Below are positions 1 to 12,480 of a DNA stretch of 64,000 bases, in pieces. The notes under the pieces are model-generated. The model ran no database searches. It saw only the letters and a program-made list of their open reading frames with translations, and had not been told where the DNA came from. Location: assembly GCA_037974665.1 (NCBI GenBank), contig CM075766.1, positions 44,691,569 through 44,755,568 of the forward strand. The letters run 5' to 3'. Every line of letters starts with the position of its first letter. Within the stretch, counting starts at the first letter, position 1. A program made the translations under genes and the position numbers. This stretch comes from Ehretia macrophylla. Taxonomy: Eukaryota; Streptophyta; Magnoliopsida; Boraginales; Ehretiaceae.

Positions 1-68
1 TCCAACAAGATTATTAGAAACCAGTATGTGCCTAATATCTCTTACAAACGTTTATGTAGAGCACCCTA

Positions 69-916
69 ATGGCATCAAAATCGATAATCGTTGACCTAAA
101 CAAGGGTGACAAACTAAATGGGGGCAATTAAGATGTGTGGCATCGTAAAGTCCAATATATACTTGAGGAACAGGAAGTCCATAAAACACTTAACCATGTA
201 ATGGAAGAACCTGAGCAGGGTAATAGTGCCCAACATCGTAGGGATGCTGAAGCTTACCAGGTTTGAAAATGAAAGAATTTCATCGCTCGCATTACGTTGC
301 TGAGCACAATGCATGATGACCTGATAGCTGAGTTTGAAGTATTCCCGACAGCTTTAGACATGTCGATAGCCTTGAAAGAGAAGTTTGGTGGAACTTCTGT
401 CTCAAGACTGCGCCGGCTCACCATCAAGTTTGACACTTATAAGAAGAAGCCTGATGTGAGCATGAGCCAACACATCAGGGACATGTCAAACATGATCAGA
501 GAGTTAAAGGTAGCAGGACACGTATTCACTGATGAGCAGCAAGTGCAAGCTATTATACGATCTCTTCCAGCCAATTGGGAGCATATGATTGTCAACATGA
601 CGCACAACGAGAGTGTGAAAAAACTTGAAGACATTGCGCGTCATCTAGAGCTAGAAGATGAGCGCCTCTTGACAATCAAGACCACTGGACAAACTTATGT
701 GGCTGAATCTAGCAAGCGTGGAGCATCTGGCTCAAAACGCAAAAGAAGGAAACAATCTGGCAGGAAGGGAAAAAAATGGTAAGTAGGAAGACAAGAACAA
801 GAAACAGAAGAAGAAAGGCAAGAGCAATGGCAAGAGGAACATTGCAGAAGTTAAGTGCTACAATTTCCAAAAGAAAGGTCATTACACTCAGGATTGCTTA
901 GAGCCCAAGACCCAGG
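69..916 (+). pseudogene. copia gag remnant (copy 1)
   Basis: The ATG at 69 opens a frame matching gag of copy 2 (ATG at 43059). The frame is broken by TAA near 130 and two stops near 264-272, then runs open from 297 to 782 before a frameshift. The open part carries a copia gag (UBN2-type) core with the run KLKEKFGGT-like near 375 and SLPANWEHM near 565. A basic stretch rich in Lys/Arg precedes the zinc knuckle at 856-897. In this knuckle the second Cys of CX2CX4HX4C is Phe (C-Y-N-F), as in copy 2. Gag would form the virus-like particle; this copy cannot. Confidence 0.88.
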
Positions 917-3900
917 TAATGTGTTTTACCAAAACATCTTCTGAGGCATATGTTTCTACTTGTGCGCTATTGACTGAATCTTTTCCTTTGTGGACTATTG
1001 ACTCAGCAGCGACAGACCATATAGCTAGAGACAAAGGAGCATATGTGAAGTACCGACGCATCCCGGCTGGGTCCCGGTGGCTATATGTTGGCAACAACGC
1101 AAGGGTAGAAGTCAAAGGCATTGGCACTTGCAGACTTCAGTTGCGTGGTGGCAAAACCCTCCTACTCCACGATGTCCTCCATGCCCCGGACTTTAGAAGG
1201 AATTTGGTCTCCACATTGGTTCTTTTACGGTTGGGTTTCACTATAATCATAACTGGTGTCATAGTTGACCTTCTTTTAAATTCTATTTCTTAAGGGTACA
1301 ATTTTCTTTATGATGGATCCCTAGTGTTGGATGTTAAACATGTTAGTTATGTTTCAAATAATGAATGTTCGTCATTTCATACATCTTCTAGCACTATGGA
1401 TGTGGATGTGAATGTATGGCATAGCAGGTTAGGGCATATTGGCCAAGATCGCATGAATAGATTGGCCAATGAAAGCTTTTTAGGGCCATTGACAAAGGTC
1501 AATTTGCCTATTTGTGAAAAATGCCTTGTCGGAAAATCCACTAGAAAACCGTTTGGTAAAGGCTTAAGGGCCAATTTTCCATTGCAATTAATTCATTCTG
1601 ACATATGTGGTCTAATGAGTATTAGGGCAAGGCATGGGGCCTTCTATTTCATCACCTTCATAAATGATTTTACACGTTACGGGCATGTCTATCTAATGTC
1701 CCATAAGTCTGATATGTTAGACTGTTTTAAAAGGTATGTGGCCTACGTGGAAATCAACAAGATGCAAAAGTGAAGTCACTATGTACCGACCGTGGTCGGG
1801 AATACCTTTCTGATAGTTCAGAAACATTTGTGATGAAAAAGGTATAGCTCGACAGCTCACTATTCCTGGAACACCGCAACAAAATGGTGTAGCGGGAAAA
1901 AGGAATAAAACCTTACTTGACATGGTTAAGTCTATGATGGCTCAAGCAAGTCTTCCGATTTCGTATTGGGGCGACGCCTTATTAACAGCCACGTATGTAC
2001 TTAATCGTGTGCCCACAAAGTCTGTGAGTAAGACTCCCTACAAATTGTGGACGAGTAGGCGACCTGACCTAAACAATTTACACCCTTAGGGGGCAGCTGC
2101 TTATGTTCATAATAGTTCCCATATGCATGGTAAATTGGGACCAAGAGGAAAAATGTGCATTTTCATTCGGTATTCTGAACACTCCAAGGGATATGTTTTC
2201 ATTAGAGAACAAGCAGATGGGAGTTTATCTGAGATAGAATCACGAGGCGCAATATTCTTAGAGACAGAATTCCCGCATAGGGGCAACGTTGATCGAAATG
2301 TACAGCTAATCGAGTTGGACAATCTGGACGTCCCTAGTACCTCTACACCTGTAAGCAGGCTAGATGTAATGCTTCCATTCCCTGATCCAAGTGGGAGAGA
2401 AACACCAGCTACTTATTTTGAATTTGAATTAGTTTCAGAACCGGTTGGTGGATCGAGTGCACTACAGACTCTTATAAGGAAAAGCAGCCATAAGAGTGTT
2501 CCTCGTCGACATTTTGAGGTTGAAGGGAAATCTCTTATGGTTACAGTGCAAGATGATGAGGAGCCCAAGAATGTATCTGAATCACTATTATATTTGGTGC
2601 ATGATAGTTGGATTAAAGCAATGGAAGAAGAAATGGAGTCCATGAAGAAAAATCAAGTGTGGTCTTTGGTTGATCTTCCGCCTAATAGAAGAACTATTGG
2701 GAACAAGAAGGTTCTCAAGATCAAGTGAAAGACAGATGGATCCATTGATAGATATAAAGCTCGCCTTGTGGCTAAGGGATATACCCAGTTGAAGGGTATA
2801 GATTATGAGGAAACCTTATCTCCGGTAGTTAGGTTTGCCTCAATCCGATTGATTCTGGCCATTGTCGCTCATCTAGATTTTGAATTGCATCAGATGGATG
2901 TAAAAACGACATTTCTCAATGGAGAATTGGATGAAGAGATTTACATCCAACAACCAGTAGGTTTTGTAGAGGAATGTCAGGAGAGCAAAGTGTGCAAACT
3001 CCATCAATCCATCTACGAGTTGAAGCAATCATCCAGACAATGGTATCTAAGGTTCCATAAAGAAATCATTTCGTATGGTTTTGAAATGGTTCAAGAAGAC
3101 CACTGTGTGTATGTCTAAAGGTCTCAAAATAGATATGTGATTCTATCTTTGTATGTTGACGACATCTTATTGGCTAGAAACAACAAGAAGCATCTCATCA
3201 CTATTAAGAAGTGGTTATCATCAACTTTTGAGATGAAAGATATGGGAGAAGTAGCATATATACTGGGAGTTAAGATTCAAAGGGATCAGACCAAAAGGCT
3301 TATTGCCTTATCACGTGAGTTATATATAAAAAAAGTGCTTGAACGATTCAGAATGCATGACTCCAAACCCATAGATACTCCTATAGCCAAATGTGAAAGC
3401 CTAAACCAAATGATGTGTCCCAAAACCCCATAAGAAATATACAAGATGAAAGATGTTCCTTATGCTACTGCTGTGGACAGCCTAATGTACGCTATGCTAT
3501 GTACAAGGCCGGACATCTGTTTTGCCGTTGGATTGGTGAGCCGTTACCAATCCAATCCGGGACGAATCCATTGGAGTGCAGTCAAGAAGATCATGTGATA
3601 TTTGAAAGGCACAGTGGATTATTGCCTATGCTATCAATGAGGTGATCTAAATCTTTAAGGGTTTTTCCGACGTTGACTGGGGTGGTGATTTGGACGAGCG
3701 TAAATCCACCTCCAGATATACTTTCTTGCTGAATGGCAAGGCCATTTCATGGGCAAGCAAGAAAAAGACGTGCATAGCGCTATCCACCATGGAAGCTGAG
3801 TTTGTGGCTTGTTCAGCGGCTGTACAAGAAGCTATGTGGCTTAAAAGGTTTATATCAGATTTGGGAGTGGTCATAAATGTTGGACAACCTGTGACAATCT

Positions 3901-4154
3901 TTTGTGATAGTCAAGCAGCCATTGCCTACACCAAGGATCCAAAATATCATGGCAAGACTAAATACATAGACATTAAGTATAATTTTGTAAGAGATATGGT
4001 GAAGAAAAAAGATGTAATCATAGAACATATTTCTATGCACGAGATGGTAGTCGACCCTCTCACCAAACCCATTCCTAGAAATATTTACTTGTCTCATGTA
4101 AAAGCTCTAGGCTTCGTAGACCTTGATATATATGTTTCATGTTTTGAGATTTGA
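917..4154 (+). pseudogene. copia pol remnant: protease, integrase, RT, RNase H (copy 1)
   Basis: Domains follow in order. Protease: active-site run WTIDSAATDHI at about 991 (DSA rather than DSG). Integrase: HHCC region from about 1410 (WHSRLGHIG, then CEKCLVGKS), DDE core from about 1585 with HSD, TDRG near 1785 and the glutamate in [12 protein letters not shown] sequence near 1880. RT: from about 2765, with YVDD at 3152-3163. RNase H: about 3660-4080 with SDxDWGG, STMEAEF and FCDSQAA. There are stops or frameshifts around 1291, 1772, 2726, 3116, 3432 and 3645. The product would reverse-transcribe and integrate the element; this copy is dead. Confidence 0.93.
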
Positions 4155-5332
4155 TTATCCTTCTAAGCTCATACATTTATATATTTTGGATGCCTTATTG
4201 ATGAATGAAATATATTTGTACACTTGAGATGTGTTGGTTCTTTGTGATCTATGTATATGAGACACTATGTATGAGTACAGTAGCACATACTATTGGCATC
4301 AAAAGTACGTCGACGGGTTAGAAGGGTTGGCTCTCCCACATGAGCAACCGCCTCTGACGCAGTGGAAGCGTGCAGAGATGAGACAGAATGAGTTGGTTAG
4401 TGTTTGTCAGAAATACTATAAACATTCAAGCGTCACCTTGAATATTGTCGAGGATTAGTTCTAACGACAATCACCAAGATGAGACCTCTTATTGCATATG
4501 TTGCAATTTAATATTGATATATGGTCGGTATAGATACCCACGATCCATATGTAACCTGTCGTTAACCAGATGTGAAACCTAGGTTACTGTGTGTATTAGG
4601 TACGAGGATTCAAGAGTAATAACCAAACCAAGATTTGTACGGTATTTGGGTAAAGTTATGACGTACGCCCTATTTTGGAAAACGTCACACCGTAACTCAC
4701 GTATCATATTGTGAGTGCTATAGCGACTACATAAGGAAGTTGATTAATATATCCCTGTTTCATCACTGTGTGAGCCCTTGAAGTTTCGAAGGCTTCTCTG
4801 GTGTACCCTTAGTAACCTACATCCATATTCTAATAATTCAAGTTCAATGTTAGCTACTTTGGTATGTTGCCTAAGGATCACAATATATTAGGTCACACGG
4901 AACATGTCCAGGAAAACAGTTGACTTGACTTAGAGGAATATTGGATGAAGGGAAGACTATTCGCATCGAGCACTACGTATGTTCACTGGTCGACTAGTTA
5001 TACAATCTCTGTGATTGAACGATCTTAGTGATCGCATATAACTATGAATATATGCTTGAGATTTTAGTCGTTGAACATGGCCTAGGAAGGATTGGGCATA
5101 TATTGACGGATGTGAACTTAATTAGTCTAGGGAACAACGAGACTCTATCTTTCTTTGCAAGAAGTGGCTCCCGTGTTATACCTAACAGGTACACAGTTTT
5201 AGAGCTTCCACTTTGTGCGAGCTCGCTAGTCGCACGACCTATATGCCAGTGTCACTTAGAAGTATTTTGGAATTCGTTTCCAAGAGAGATATCATAGGAT
5301 ACGTTCCCACCCCACCTTGTGTGGGTAGGAGA
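4155..5332 (+). other. copia 3' spacer between pol and 3' LTR (copy 1)
   Basis: About 1.2 kb with no recognisable domain. A 63-codon ORF (4267-4458) is also open in copy 2 (47253-47444) with the same length and similar sequence (both include LEGLALPHEQPPLTQW). It is far too short for an env-like protein. The rest is AT-rich non-coding sequence. A short purine-rich run (GTGGGTAGGAGA) next to the LTR at 5320-5331 is the likely polypurine tract. Confidence 0.6.
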
Positions 5333-5637
5333 TGTTGGACTTTGGGCATATTGCACCCAAGTTGGGGTGGCCCAATTATATGACCCAAATAGTAGAGGCT
5401 CACTACTCCATATAAAAGGGAAAAAACCTAAAACAGAAATAGACGTTCTGTAGGTTTTAGTCTCCAACAAACAAAGCAAACTCTCTATACACTCTAGGCT
5501 TTTAGGTTATGGCAAATTAATGGGTGGTCTTATACTACACGCTACGACTCTTTGCTAGTGCAGTGGAACAAAACAGATCGTTGATTACTCGCTTTAGCAT
5601 TTCGAGGTATGTGTGAATATCTCACTCTGAATTAACA
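5333..5637 (+). repeat. copia 3' LTR, copy 1 (305 bp)
   Basis: Begins TGTTGGACTTTGG and ends AACA (TG...CA). It contains a TATA-like CCATATAAAAGGG near 5410. It matches both LTRs of copy 2. By eye it differs from the copy-2 3' LTR at roughly 17-18 positions, fewer than the two LTRs of copy 2 differ from each other. GAAAT at 5638-5642 is the right target-site duplication. Confidence 0.93.
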
Positions 5638-6165
5638 GAAATAGTTGAAAGTTTAAACTAAGTTTTTTCTCAATATGTGAGGGCTCTTAAATTCATATAA
5701 AAAAATTTGATTTATTCGCGTTAGTTGTCGCTGACTTAACACTACCTTCTCTGTTATTTAGACTTGAAACCAATAATGTCAGAGGTAAAACTTCTTACAT
5801 AGGCGGAGTTTTAATTAATGTGTACTAAACGAAAAGAAAAAAAAAGTCTGAATGTGTTATGGGTAAAATTTGATAATTTATGTAATAGAATAATTTTTTT
5901 GGTGATAACTTGATTGAATAGAATAACCATGAGCCAAAGTTAGATCGTCCAAGTGGCTCTCGAAAAGCATACGTTAGTCATCAAAACAAGTCAACCGACC
6001 TAGCCGTCTAGACATAAGAATTCATAGCGTTTTCAGATTTTGATTTGGGTAAAGGGAAAAAAACTCTTTTTTCATATTTTGTAGTTGAATTCTAGAATAC
6101 TATGATAAATTAATTAATTTTTTATAATTTATAAGAATGTGCTAAAAAAATTCTCTATTACCAAG
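5638..6165. repeat. Segmental repeat U1, first part
   Basis: AT-rich non-coding sequence homologous to 48634-49159 (U2) and 52350-52875 (U3). It begins with GAAAT, the copia target site, and ends with CCAAG (6161-6165), the target-site duplication of Tat element A. No gene is visible. U1 resumes at 27109 after element A. Confidence 0.92.
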
Positions 6166-6608
6166 TGTTGAGGTCGGAATCTCGACATTGAGGTTGGGAA
6201 GCTACTCTTGTCGAGCTCGGATTCTGGGTCGGCTCCTCGACCTAGATTTTTGGGTCGGTTACCTGACCTAGATTAGTTTGTCCGAGCTTGCGAAGTAGCT
6301 GAGAGTATTTAATGAGCAGTTACCTCATAAATGAAGGGGTGGAGCTCTATTTATACTAAATTCAGACTTGACAGCATTTAATACGGCGCAGCTTTATGTC
6401 CCATCAAGGCTTTATGTCCCATCAGGACAGCCGGCACTGAGGTCAGGATTTTTTTTGGGTCGGGGTGAAGTTGGATCAGCATCCAGGTTGGGTATTAACT
6501 GAATACGCTAGCCTTGCCTCTGGTTGGCCGGCCTCAGCTCGATGTGGGTATCTTATCCCAACTAGGGGTGGGCATCATACCTCAGCTCGAGGGTCCCTGC
6601 CCCCGTCA
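6166..6608 (-). repeat. Tat element A, transcriptional 3' LTR (443 bp)
   Basis: Plus-strand ends TGTTGAGGTCGG and CCCCCGTCA. Relative to the right LTR it lacks about 60-70 bp after the CGACCTAGATT block (near 6270) and has an extra copy of the short run CTTTATGTCCCATCA near 6400. A minus-strand TATA-like box (plus ATTTATA, about 6350) is present. Confidence 0.92.
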
Positions 6609-6622
6609 ATCCCTTCCCCCCC
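6609..6622 (-). other. Polypurine tract of Tat element A
   Basis: Plus-strand ATCCCTTCCCCCCC, that is a G-rich purine run on the coding (minus) strand, directly inside the 3' LTR. This is the expected place for the plus-strand DNA primer. The equivalent in element B is 31126-31139. Confidence 0.8.
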
Positions 6623-6804
6623 AAGTCGAGATCGAGAGGGTGAGATCTGGATTTGGGAGTTTTTCCCGAGTTAGAGGTGCCCGACCCCGGCAAAGTGGGG
6701 GTGGCCACGTCAGCGGTGCATGCCCTTCAGATAGCTGACACGTCACTTGACAGTTATGACCAGATGTGACCTTTGGGATTCCCGAGGCGGTTACAGGAGT
6801 TGCC

Positions 6805-6812
6805 TATAAATA
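6805..6812 (+). promoter_or_regulatory. TATA box of the antisense gene, element A
   Basis: TATAAATA on the plus strand, 255 bp upstream of the ATG at 7060. It is conserved in element B (31322-31329) within the similar block GCCTATAAATAxGGCCTTGA. It lies outside the LTR and points away from it, so it would drive the plus-strand ORF and not gag-pol. Confidence 0.55.
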
Positions 6813-7059
6813 GGGCCTTGACATCCGAGATTCATTTCATACTTTGCTTATGAAATTTGGAGCTTTCAGGTCAGCAACCAGAGTGGTCAGACACTTTTAA
6901 CTCAGCAAATATCTTCTTGGGGTATTCAGCTCGGAATCCATTAACTCGGAGCCAATTAGGTCAGAGCCAATTAGATCGGGTCATCTTCGACAACTAGTGC
7001 AGTAGGTACGTCCCGACTCCCTTTAGTTATTCCTGCACATATTTTAATTTGTAAACAGG

Positions 7060-8742
7060 ATGGGGAGGTCGGAGTCAGAAGATTCCCAAGCGATGGAGGT
7101 GAGGTCCTATGGAGGGGATGAGAATCCGTTGAGCTCGGAATCAACCTCAGATGGAGGCCGCAGTGACGACAGTGAAGGTACATCTCAAGGATCAGCTCGG
7201 CAATCTGGCCTCAGGGAGAGTGATGATGATTGCCAAGTGATCGAGGTCAGGTAGGGGCAAGAAGAAGCCGAGGCGGACCCTTTGGCCGATCTGGGAGACT
7301 TGGCAGATAGGGAGGATGAGGAGCCATTGAACCAGTTGGAGGAAGTTGAGATACCACATGAGTACTTAGTTGGAGCCTCCGTGTCGGAACCGATTGAAGC
7401 GGTCCCGGTTAGGGCGGTCCGACCTCGGAGCTTTGCTACAGGCAGTGGTTCGTCAGCTCGGGGAAAGAGAATAGAACAGTTTTTCACCTGTTGTAAACAC
7501 GAGTGCCATTCTTTCGTCGAGATGGCTAACGCCAGGCTAAGGGATTGGTCGGTGGACCAACACCACAAGCTGAAGGTTCTAGGTCAGAATGAGTCCGCCT
7601 GCTATTCTCTACCCGATCACTTCACTATCTATGATCTCGCATTCGATGTCATCCGGCTTCCAATTTCTGACTTCATCGCCGGCATTTTGAATTAATTTGA
7701 GCTTAGCCCGGGTTAGATATCACCAAATGGTTGGGCTGTAATGGTGGCATTTTATGTATTCTGCCTTGAGAGAAAAATAGAGTCGACCCTGCGTCGGTTC
7801 AGGCAGTTCTTTATGTGCAAGCCCAACCCGAAGCAGCCAGGGTGGTTTCATTTCGCAACTCGAGCCGGCAATGCCATATTCACCAAGTGGCACTCCTCCA
7901 ACAAGGGCTGGCACAACAACTACTATTGGGTCGAGCCGACTGTGAACCCGGGGTACATGGTAGATTGGAATCCCTCCCTAAAGAAGAATGTGAACTACGA
8001 CCCCAAGCTCTCAGAAGCGGAACTCGCAGAGGTCGGGGTATTAAAACCCGAGCTGGGTATGCAGATTGACATTGACAGTGTCCTCAGGTAGGACAGTATC
8101 TGGAAATCAAAGTTATTCGGGAAAGAACCCGACTTGAAGAAGGAGCACCCCCATCTACTTCTCGAGCCCGAAGAGAATGCTGATTCCGGCTCAGAAGAGG
8201 GTCAGTTCGCAGGATCAATGCTCGAACTCCCTGTCTCCTTGTCTACTGTTGTTCTCTTCAGTTTGCATTTGGTTATTTCTCACCTCTCTTCGTTTTTTTT
8301 ACAGATATAGCAGACACAAAAAAGCTCGTGTATGCCCAGATGAAGAGAAAGACCGATGCCAGTGGTGAAGTCTCGGCTCGATCCGGGTTGGGCTCCATCT
8401 CTCAAGGGCAGAGACAGCGGTTTGCTGGCCAAGTGCGGGAGGTCGGCACCGAGGTCGGCACCGAGGTCTCCTCCAAAGGGACATCAGGGTCTCCTCTGCC
8501 TAAAAGATCGAGCTCGGGGGTAACGATTCTGGAGCGCTCAACGTCCCGTACTGAGAGTAAGAAATGGCCTCGGGCCGAATACTCCGGAAAAGGCAAGACC
8601 ACGGAGGTGAGCCCTCCCAACAAGGATTTTGTGAAGGCGGCTAAGGTCACCCGCGACCCCAAGCTGGCAATGGTCCAGGCAGAGCAGCTCTCGCTCGACC
8701 TGAGGACGGCCATAGTCACGGTTGTAATACCCGAGCCCGGAA
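7060..8742 (+). pseudogene. Antisense ORF of Tat element A (PF04195-type), truncated
   Basis: The ATG at 7060 opens an acidic, Ser/Asp-rich N-terminus, stopped by TAG at 7252-7254. The frame then runs open to about 7695 and, after a shift, from 7741 to 8091. That part has the family's core (FTIYDLAFDV, SPNGWAVMVAFYVFCLERK, then PNPKQPGWFHFA and SNKGWHNNYYWVE), which I recognise as the plant putative gypsy-type transposon domain (PF04195). An intron-like gap (about 8200-8303, ending TTTTTTTACAG) precedes a basic Ser-rich segment (8328-8740). The coiled-coil C-terminus present in B is lost because element D starts at 8743. Function of the family is unknown; Tat elements are known to carry such additional ORFs in antisense. 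Confidence 0.8.
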
Positions 8743-11002
8743 TGTGAAAATTTCTTGTTTATTATTTTGAAAATTATATTTTCTTAGATTTTCTGAGATT
8801 TAATTGTTACTTCCTTGCTGTCGCAACGTGCATTGCATTTAGGGAGCGATAGCTAGAGAACGGTTTCTAGTCCTCAGTAAATAGTGAAACTAGTATTTAG
8901 ATGACTTAAATTGTATATTTTAATTGTTGCTAGCTAGAATTAATATTGGTGTTAGTTATTTTAGCTTAAAATGCATAAAAATAAGACAATTTGACCAATT
9001 TTAAGTTGTTTGACCAAGTAGCCTTGACCTTTGACCAAATAGTCACCTAAATAAGCTTAAAACATAACAAAATAAAAAAAAAGCAAATCAGACCTTGAGC
9101 AGGCCGAAGCTATCAAGAGAAAAAAAAAACCTTTCAACCTTCCAATCGTTCAATCTTCGCGTGAGGTCGTGCAGGGTGATTTATGAGGCAACCAGCGTTG
9201 TTTTCCTAGCGACTAGGAGTGCCTAAGGTGAGGGAAGCATGTTATTTGCGCATTTAAACGTTATGTATGTTAACTTTGTGATTTTTAGAATTTATCCGTT
9301 GATTGTTGTTTAAAGCGTTTTGATGCTTCTAGAATGTTCTTTGGCAATTGTAGAATGTGTATTTATAACTTTTTAACATTTTCTGCGGTTAAATGTTGAG
9401 ATTACAATTTAAATTGGTTGTTAAATAGTGTTTTATGAATAGTAAACCCTTGAAACGATGAAGTTGCTCTGTTATGCTGTCCGTTGATGTAGAAATGTGC
9501 TAGGTGTGCTAGAATGCCTAAATGCATGGTTTGTTTGGGTTGCGTAGTGGAAAAAACGGGAATTATGCCTTGGTGAAAGTCGGGGTCGTTTAGATCGAGT
9601 TTGGCATTTTCTCGTTTTGCGTGTTGGCATTGTTTCGGGAGGCCATGGAAGCACTTTTGGTGTGAATATGGCATTGGTTGGGTGTTTGGTTGATATAGTT
9701 GTAGTTCAAACGAGCAAAGGGAGAAATCGGGACTTTGCGTGAATTGTAGGGTTAAGTAGGGTTTCAGGGTCTTTAGACGTGCCTTATGATGACCTAGAAG
9801 GATTGGCGAAGTCGGTTTCCAGAACTCGTGGCTCGTTTGGAAATGGTAGTGTTTTGATAGTTGGGGCCGATTGGTGATTTTGCTTGCTTTCTTGATATTA
9901 TGTCTATAGAATGCTTAGGGTTGCTTGATATACTTGTTTGAATTGATTTTGGTTGGAATGCTTATCAACTGTTGTTATGGCGTGCGAACTACCTACTTTG
10001 TTATTCTCCCACGTGTGGCTTTATTGCTTGTTTATCGCCTTGTATCGAATCTTGCATTGCATAGTGTCTCGCGCGTAAGTGATGGGCCTCTCTGGGTAGC
10101 CTCGGGTTGCCAGTGTTGGTTGCTCTAGCTCCGCTGCTATTCCCTCTTCTCGCTTGGGTTGCCTCCCAGGGAGATTTGGGTCGTAGATTGATGGATACTT
10201 CCGGGGTATTCCAAACTGGTGTTATAAGGTGGTTTGGGCCGGCGCGTCGTCATCGAATTCGTGTTTGAAAGTTGCTCGTGAAAAGAGTATCGTATCCTTT
10301 GAAAGAGTGTTTACAGTTTTAAATACTTGCCTTGCTTTATTGATGGCTTATTGTATCTCTATATGTTATTTGTATGAATTGCTTGGCTAATTGCATTGCA
10401 TACTCCTCTCATCTCCGTCCTTGAGACCAATTGCCCTCGCTGAGCAATAGTTTTTGCTCATTCCTTTCTATACTATATTTTTTACAGGAGTAGTTGAAGC
10501 AGACCCTATTGAGGTAATAGAGGAGGAGGAGCAGGTGGAGGTGTTTCCGTAATAGCACTTCTTTGCTTTACTGGTGGTTGGTTACCAGATTTTGTGCGAG
10601 CCTTGCTTGATATGTATAATACTTGGATGACGTTTTATTTTGAGGCTTGTAGCCTTGTATGTATTTCCTAGCTTAAGCCTCTGTGGTCTTATATTGTATA
10701 TGTTGAAAGAATGTAAAGCTGTAAAAGTATACTCTTATGACTAGTAAAGAAATGCATGCTAATAGCTAACTATTTAGTGGCATAAATACTTGTGTAGTGT
10801 GCATGGCATTTTGGTTTGGAAAGTTGGTTAATAAGAGAATGTATGTTTTTAAAAGAAAGTCGGCTTATTTTAATTGTTTTTATGGCTTTCGCAAGTATTA
10901 TGTTGATTTTAGGGTTTTCGGATCATCCGCGGTACAGAGGAGACTCCGTCCGTGTGTCGGGTCCGGGCTTGGCCTTTTGCGGGGTCGGGTCGGGGCGTGA
11001 CA
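8743..11002 (+). repeat. 5' LTR of element D (about 2.26 kb)
   Basis: Starts TGTGAAAATTTC next to element A sequence and ends GTCGGGGCGTGACA (TG...CA), eight bases before the primer-binding site. No second LTR survives in the window, so the left edge rests on the break in homology with element B and on the TG start. Blocks such as TTTGACCAA repeats (about 8990-9045) have counterparts in the LTR of element C, suggesting kinship. No gene is seen inside. Confidence 0.82.
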
Positions 11003-11010
11003 TCTTTAGG

Positions 11011-11023
11011 TGGTATCAGAGCA
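11011..11023 (+). other. Primer-binding site of element D (tRNA-iMet)
   Basis: TGGTATCAGAGCA, eight bases after the LTR, is the complement of the 3' end of plant initiator Met tRNA, where minus-strand synthesis begins. The leader 11024-11315 shows no other feature. Confidence 0.88.
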
Positions 11024-11315
11024 TGTTAGTCTTGCATGAGCCGGGATATGTTTCTCGGTCTGTGGGGTAAAGGTCCAAAATGCTAGAATGTTATTGTATA
11101 ATTGTTAAGTGGAAAGAAAGTGTTATAACATGACTTTGTGAACTTAGAGTGCTTATATGTTTAAAGTGAATTAGTTTGGCATGTCAATCTTGTGTTATGT
11201 GAATTGCGTGTTAGAATGTTTGATTGTTATTGACTTGAGTGTTATCTAATCTTATGTGCTATATTTCTGTCTATAAACTGCTTTTATATGTTGCCAGCTA
11301 TTGTGAATTACTACT

Positions 11316-12480
11316 ATGCCGCCACGTCGTGGTACTCAAGGTATAGGGTCAGATGAAAAGGCAGCAGAACAGGGTCAGCAACCGTTGCCTGAGCAGTTTA
11401 TGGCTACTATGACTACAGCGGTTGACCGAATTACACAGGTACTGCATGAGCAGAGGCAGGACATGAATAATAATCCCCAGGGAAATCAAGCTAATCCTGG
11501 TGGACAGGGGTATAGAGTTGAGAATAATCAGTTGGAGAAATTTCTGAGGCACGAGCCGGGAAAGTTCTTCGGAGAGCCGGATGATGAGGTAGCCGAGAGA
11601 TGGATTAATCGTGTTGAGAAAATTTTCACCGCTTTGAGGTACACTGATGAGGCAAGGATAGATTATACGTCATTCCTGTTTGAGGGTGATGTAGAACAGT
11701 GGTATAATACTGTCAGATTGAGGTGGGACTGTGAGGATGTACCGCATTTGTGGGATGATTTTGTGAGTGAGTTTCGGGACAAGTATATTCCCGAGATGGC
11801 TATGGAAAGGAGGGAAGATGAGTTTGTGGCCCTGAAGCAGGGAAATATGACTGTTGCACAGTACGAGGCTAGGTTTGTTAGCCTGTCGAGGTATATGCCC
11901 GAGTTGGTACGACCGGCTAGGAGGATGATTCATAGGTTTGTCCGTGGGCTGAGAATGAATATTCAGTTGCATTTGACTGGGTAGACCTACACTACTTTTC
12001 CCGAGGCATTTCAGGCAGCCTCGAAGTTTGAGAAACAGAAGGCTGAGATGTTAGCTGAGAGCAGTCAGCCGAGTAAGAAGCAGTATTTGGGCCAGAGCAG
12101 CCAGAGTCAGCCGAGGCAGTATCAGACTTCTGCACAGGTTCCTCAGCAACGTCCGTATCAGCCATAGCAGCAGATTCAGGCTAGGCCAGTTGTGACTAGA
12201 CCCCAGCAGGGAGGTACAGTTCCTACTACCAGAGCCCCAGCACCTACGGGAAACACTGTTGTAAGACAAAATCAGCAGTGTAACTATTGTAATCGATCGG
12301 GGCATATTGAGGCTAACTGTTGGAGGAAGAGTGGTAAATGCACGGGTTGTGGCAGTGATGACCATAGGGTGAGAGATTGCCCTAAGTATAACAATGTTCA
12401 GGGCCGTACTGGAGGCCAGGGTGTTCAGAATAGGGCTGCAGGTGCACGTCCAGCACAGAGGGTTCAAGCTAGGGTCTTTG
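11316..12480 (+). pseudogene. Chromovirus gag, element D
   Basis: The ATG at 11316 (MPPRRGTQ) opens a 222-codon frame with the Retrotrans_gag core (GDVEQWYN near 11685, then LWDDFVSEFRDKYIP, FVALKQGNMTVAQYEARF). TAG at 11982 and another near 12165 interrupt the same frame. Two CX2CX4HX4C zinc knuckles follow at about 12280-12375 (CNYCNRSGHIEANC and CTGCGSDDHRVRDC). Gag binds and packages the element RNA. The stops are TGG/CAG-to-TAG type changes and leave the frame otherwise intact, so the damage looks recent in part. Confidence 0.9.

Larger units (their letters stand above)
1..5637 (+). mobile_element. Ty1/copia LTR retrotransposon, copy 1 (left end outside window)
   Basis: Order gag, protease, integrase, reverse transcriptase, RNase H, 3' spacer, LTR, which is the Ty1/copia order (integrase before RT). 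Base 1 corresponds to base 42991 of copy 2 (40558-48633), so about 2.4 kb of its 5' LTR and leader should lie left of the window. The right LTR ends at 5637 and is followed by GAAAT, the same five bases that flank copy 2. The coding region is interrupted by many stops and frameshifts, so this copy cannot make a full polyprotein. It sits at the same point of the 3.7-kb U repeat as copy 2, so the two are duplicates of one insertion. Confidence 0.93.

Noticed and set aside
6465..6738. Short plus-strand ORFs in the LTR and next to it in element A
   Set aside because: They overlap the LTR, polypurine tract and untranslated region and are not conserved as frames in element B.
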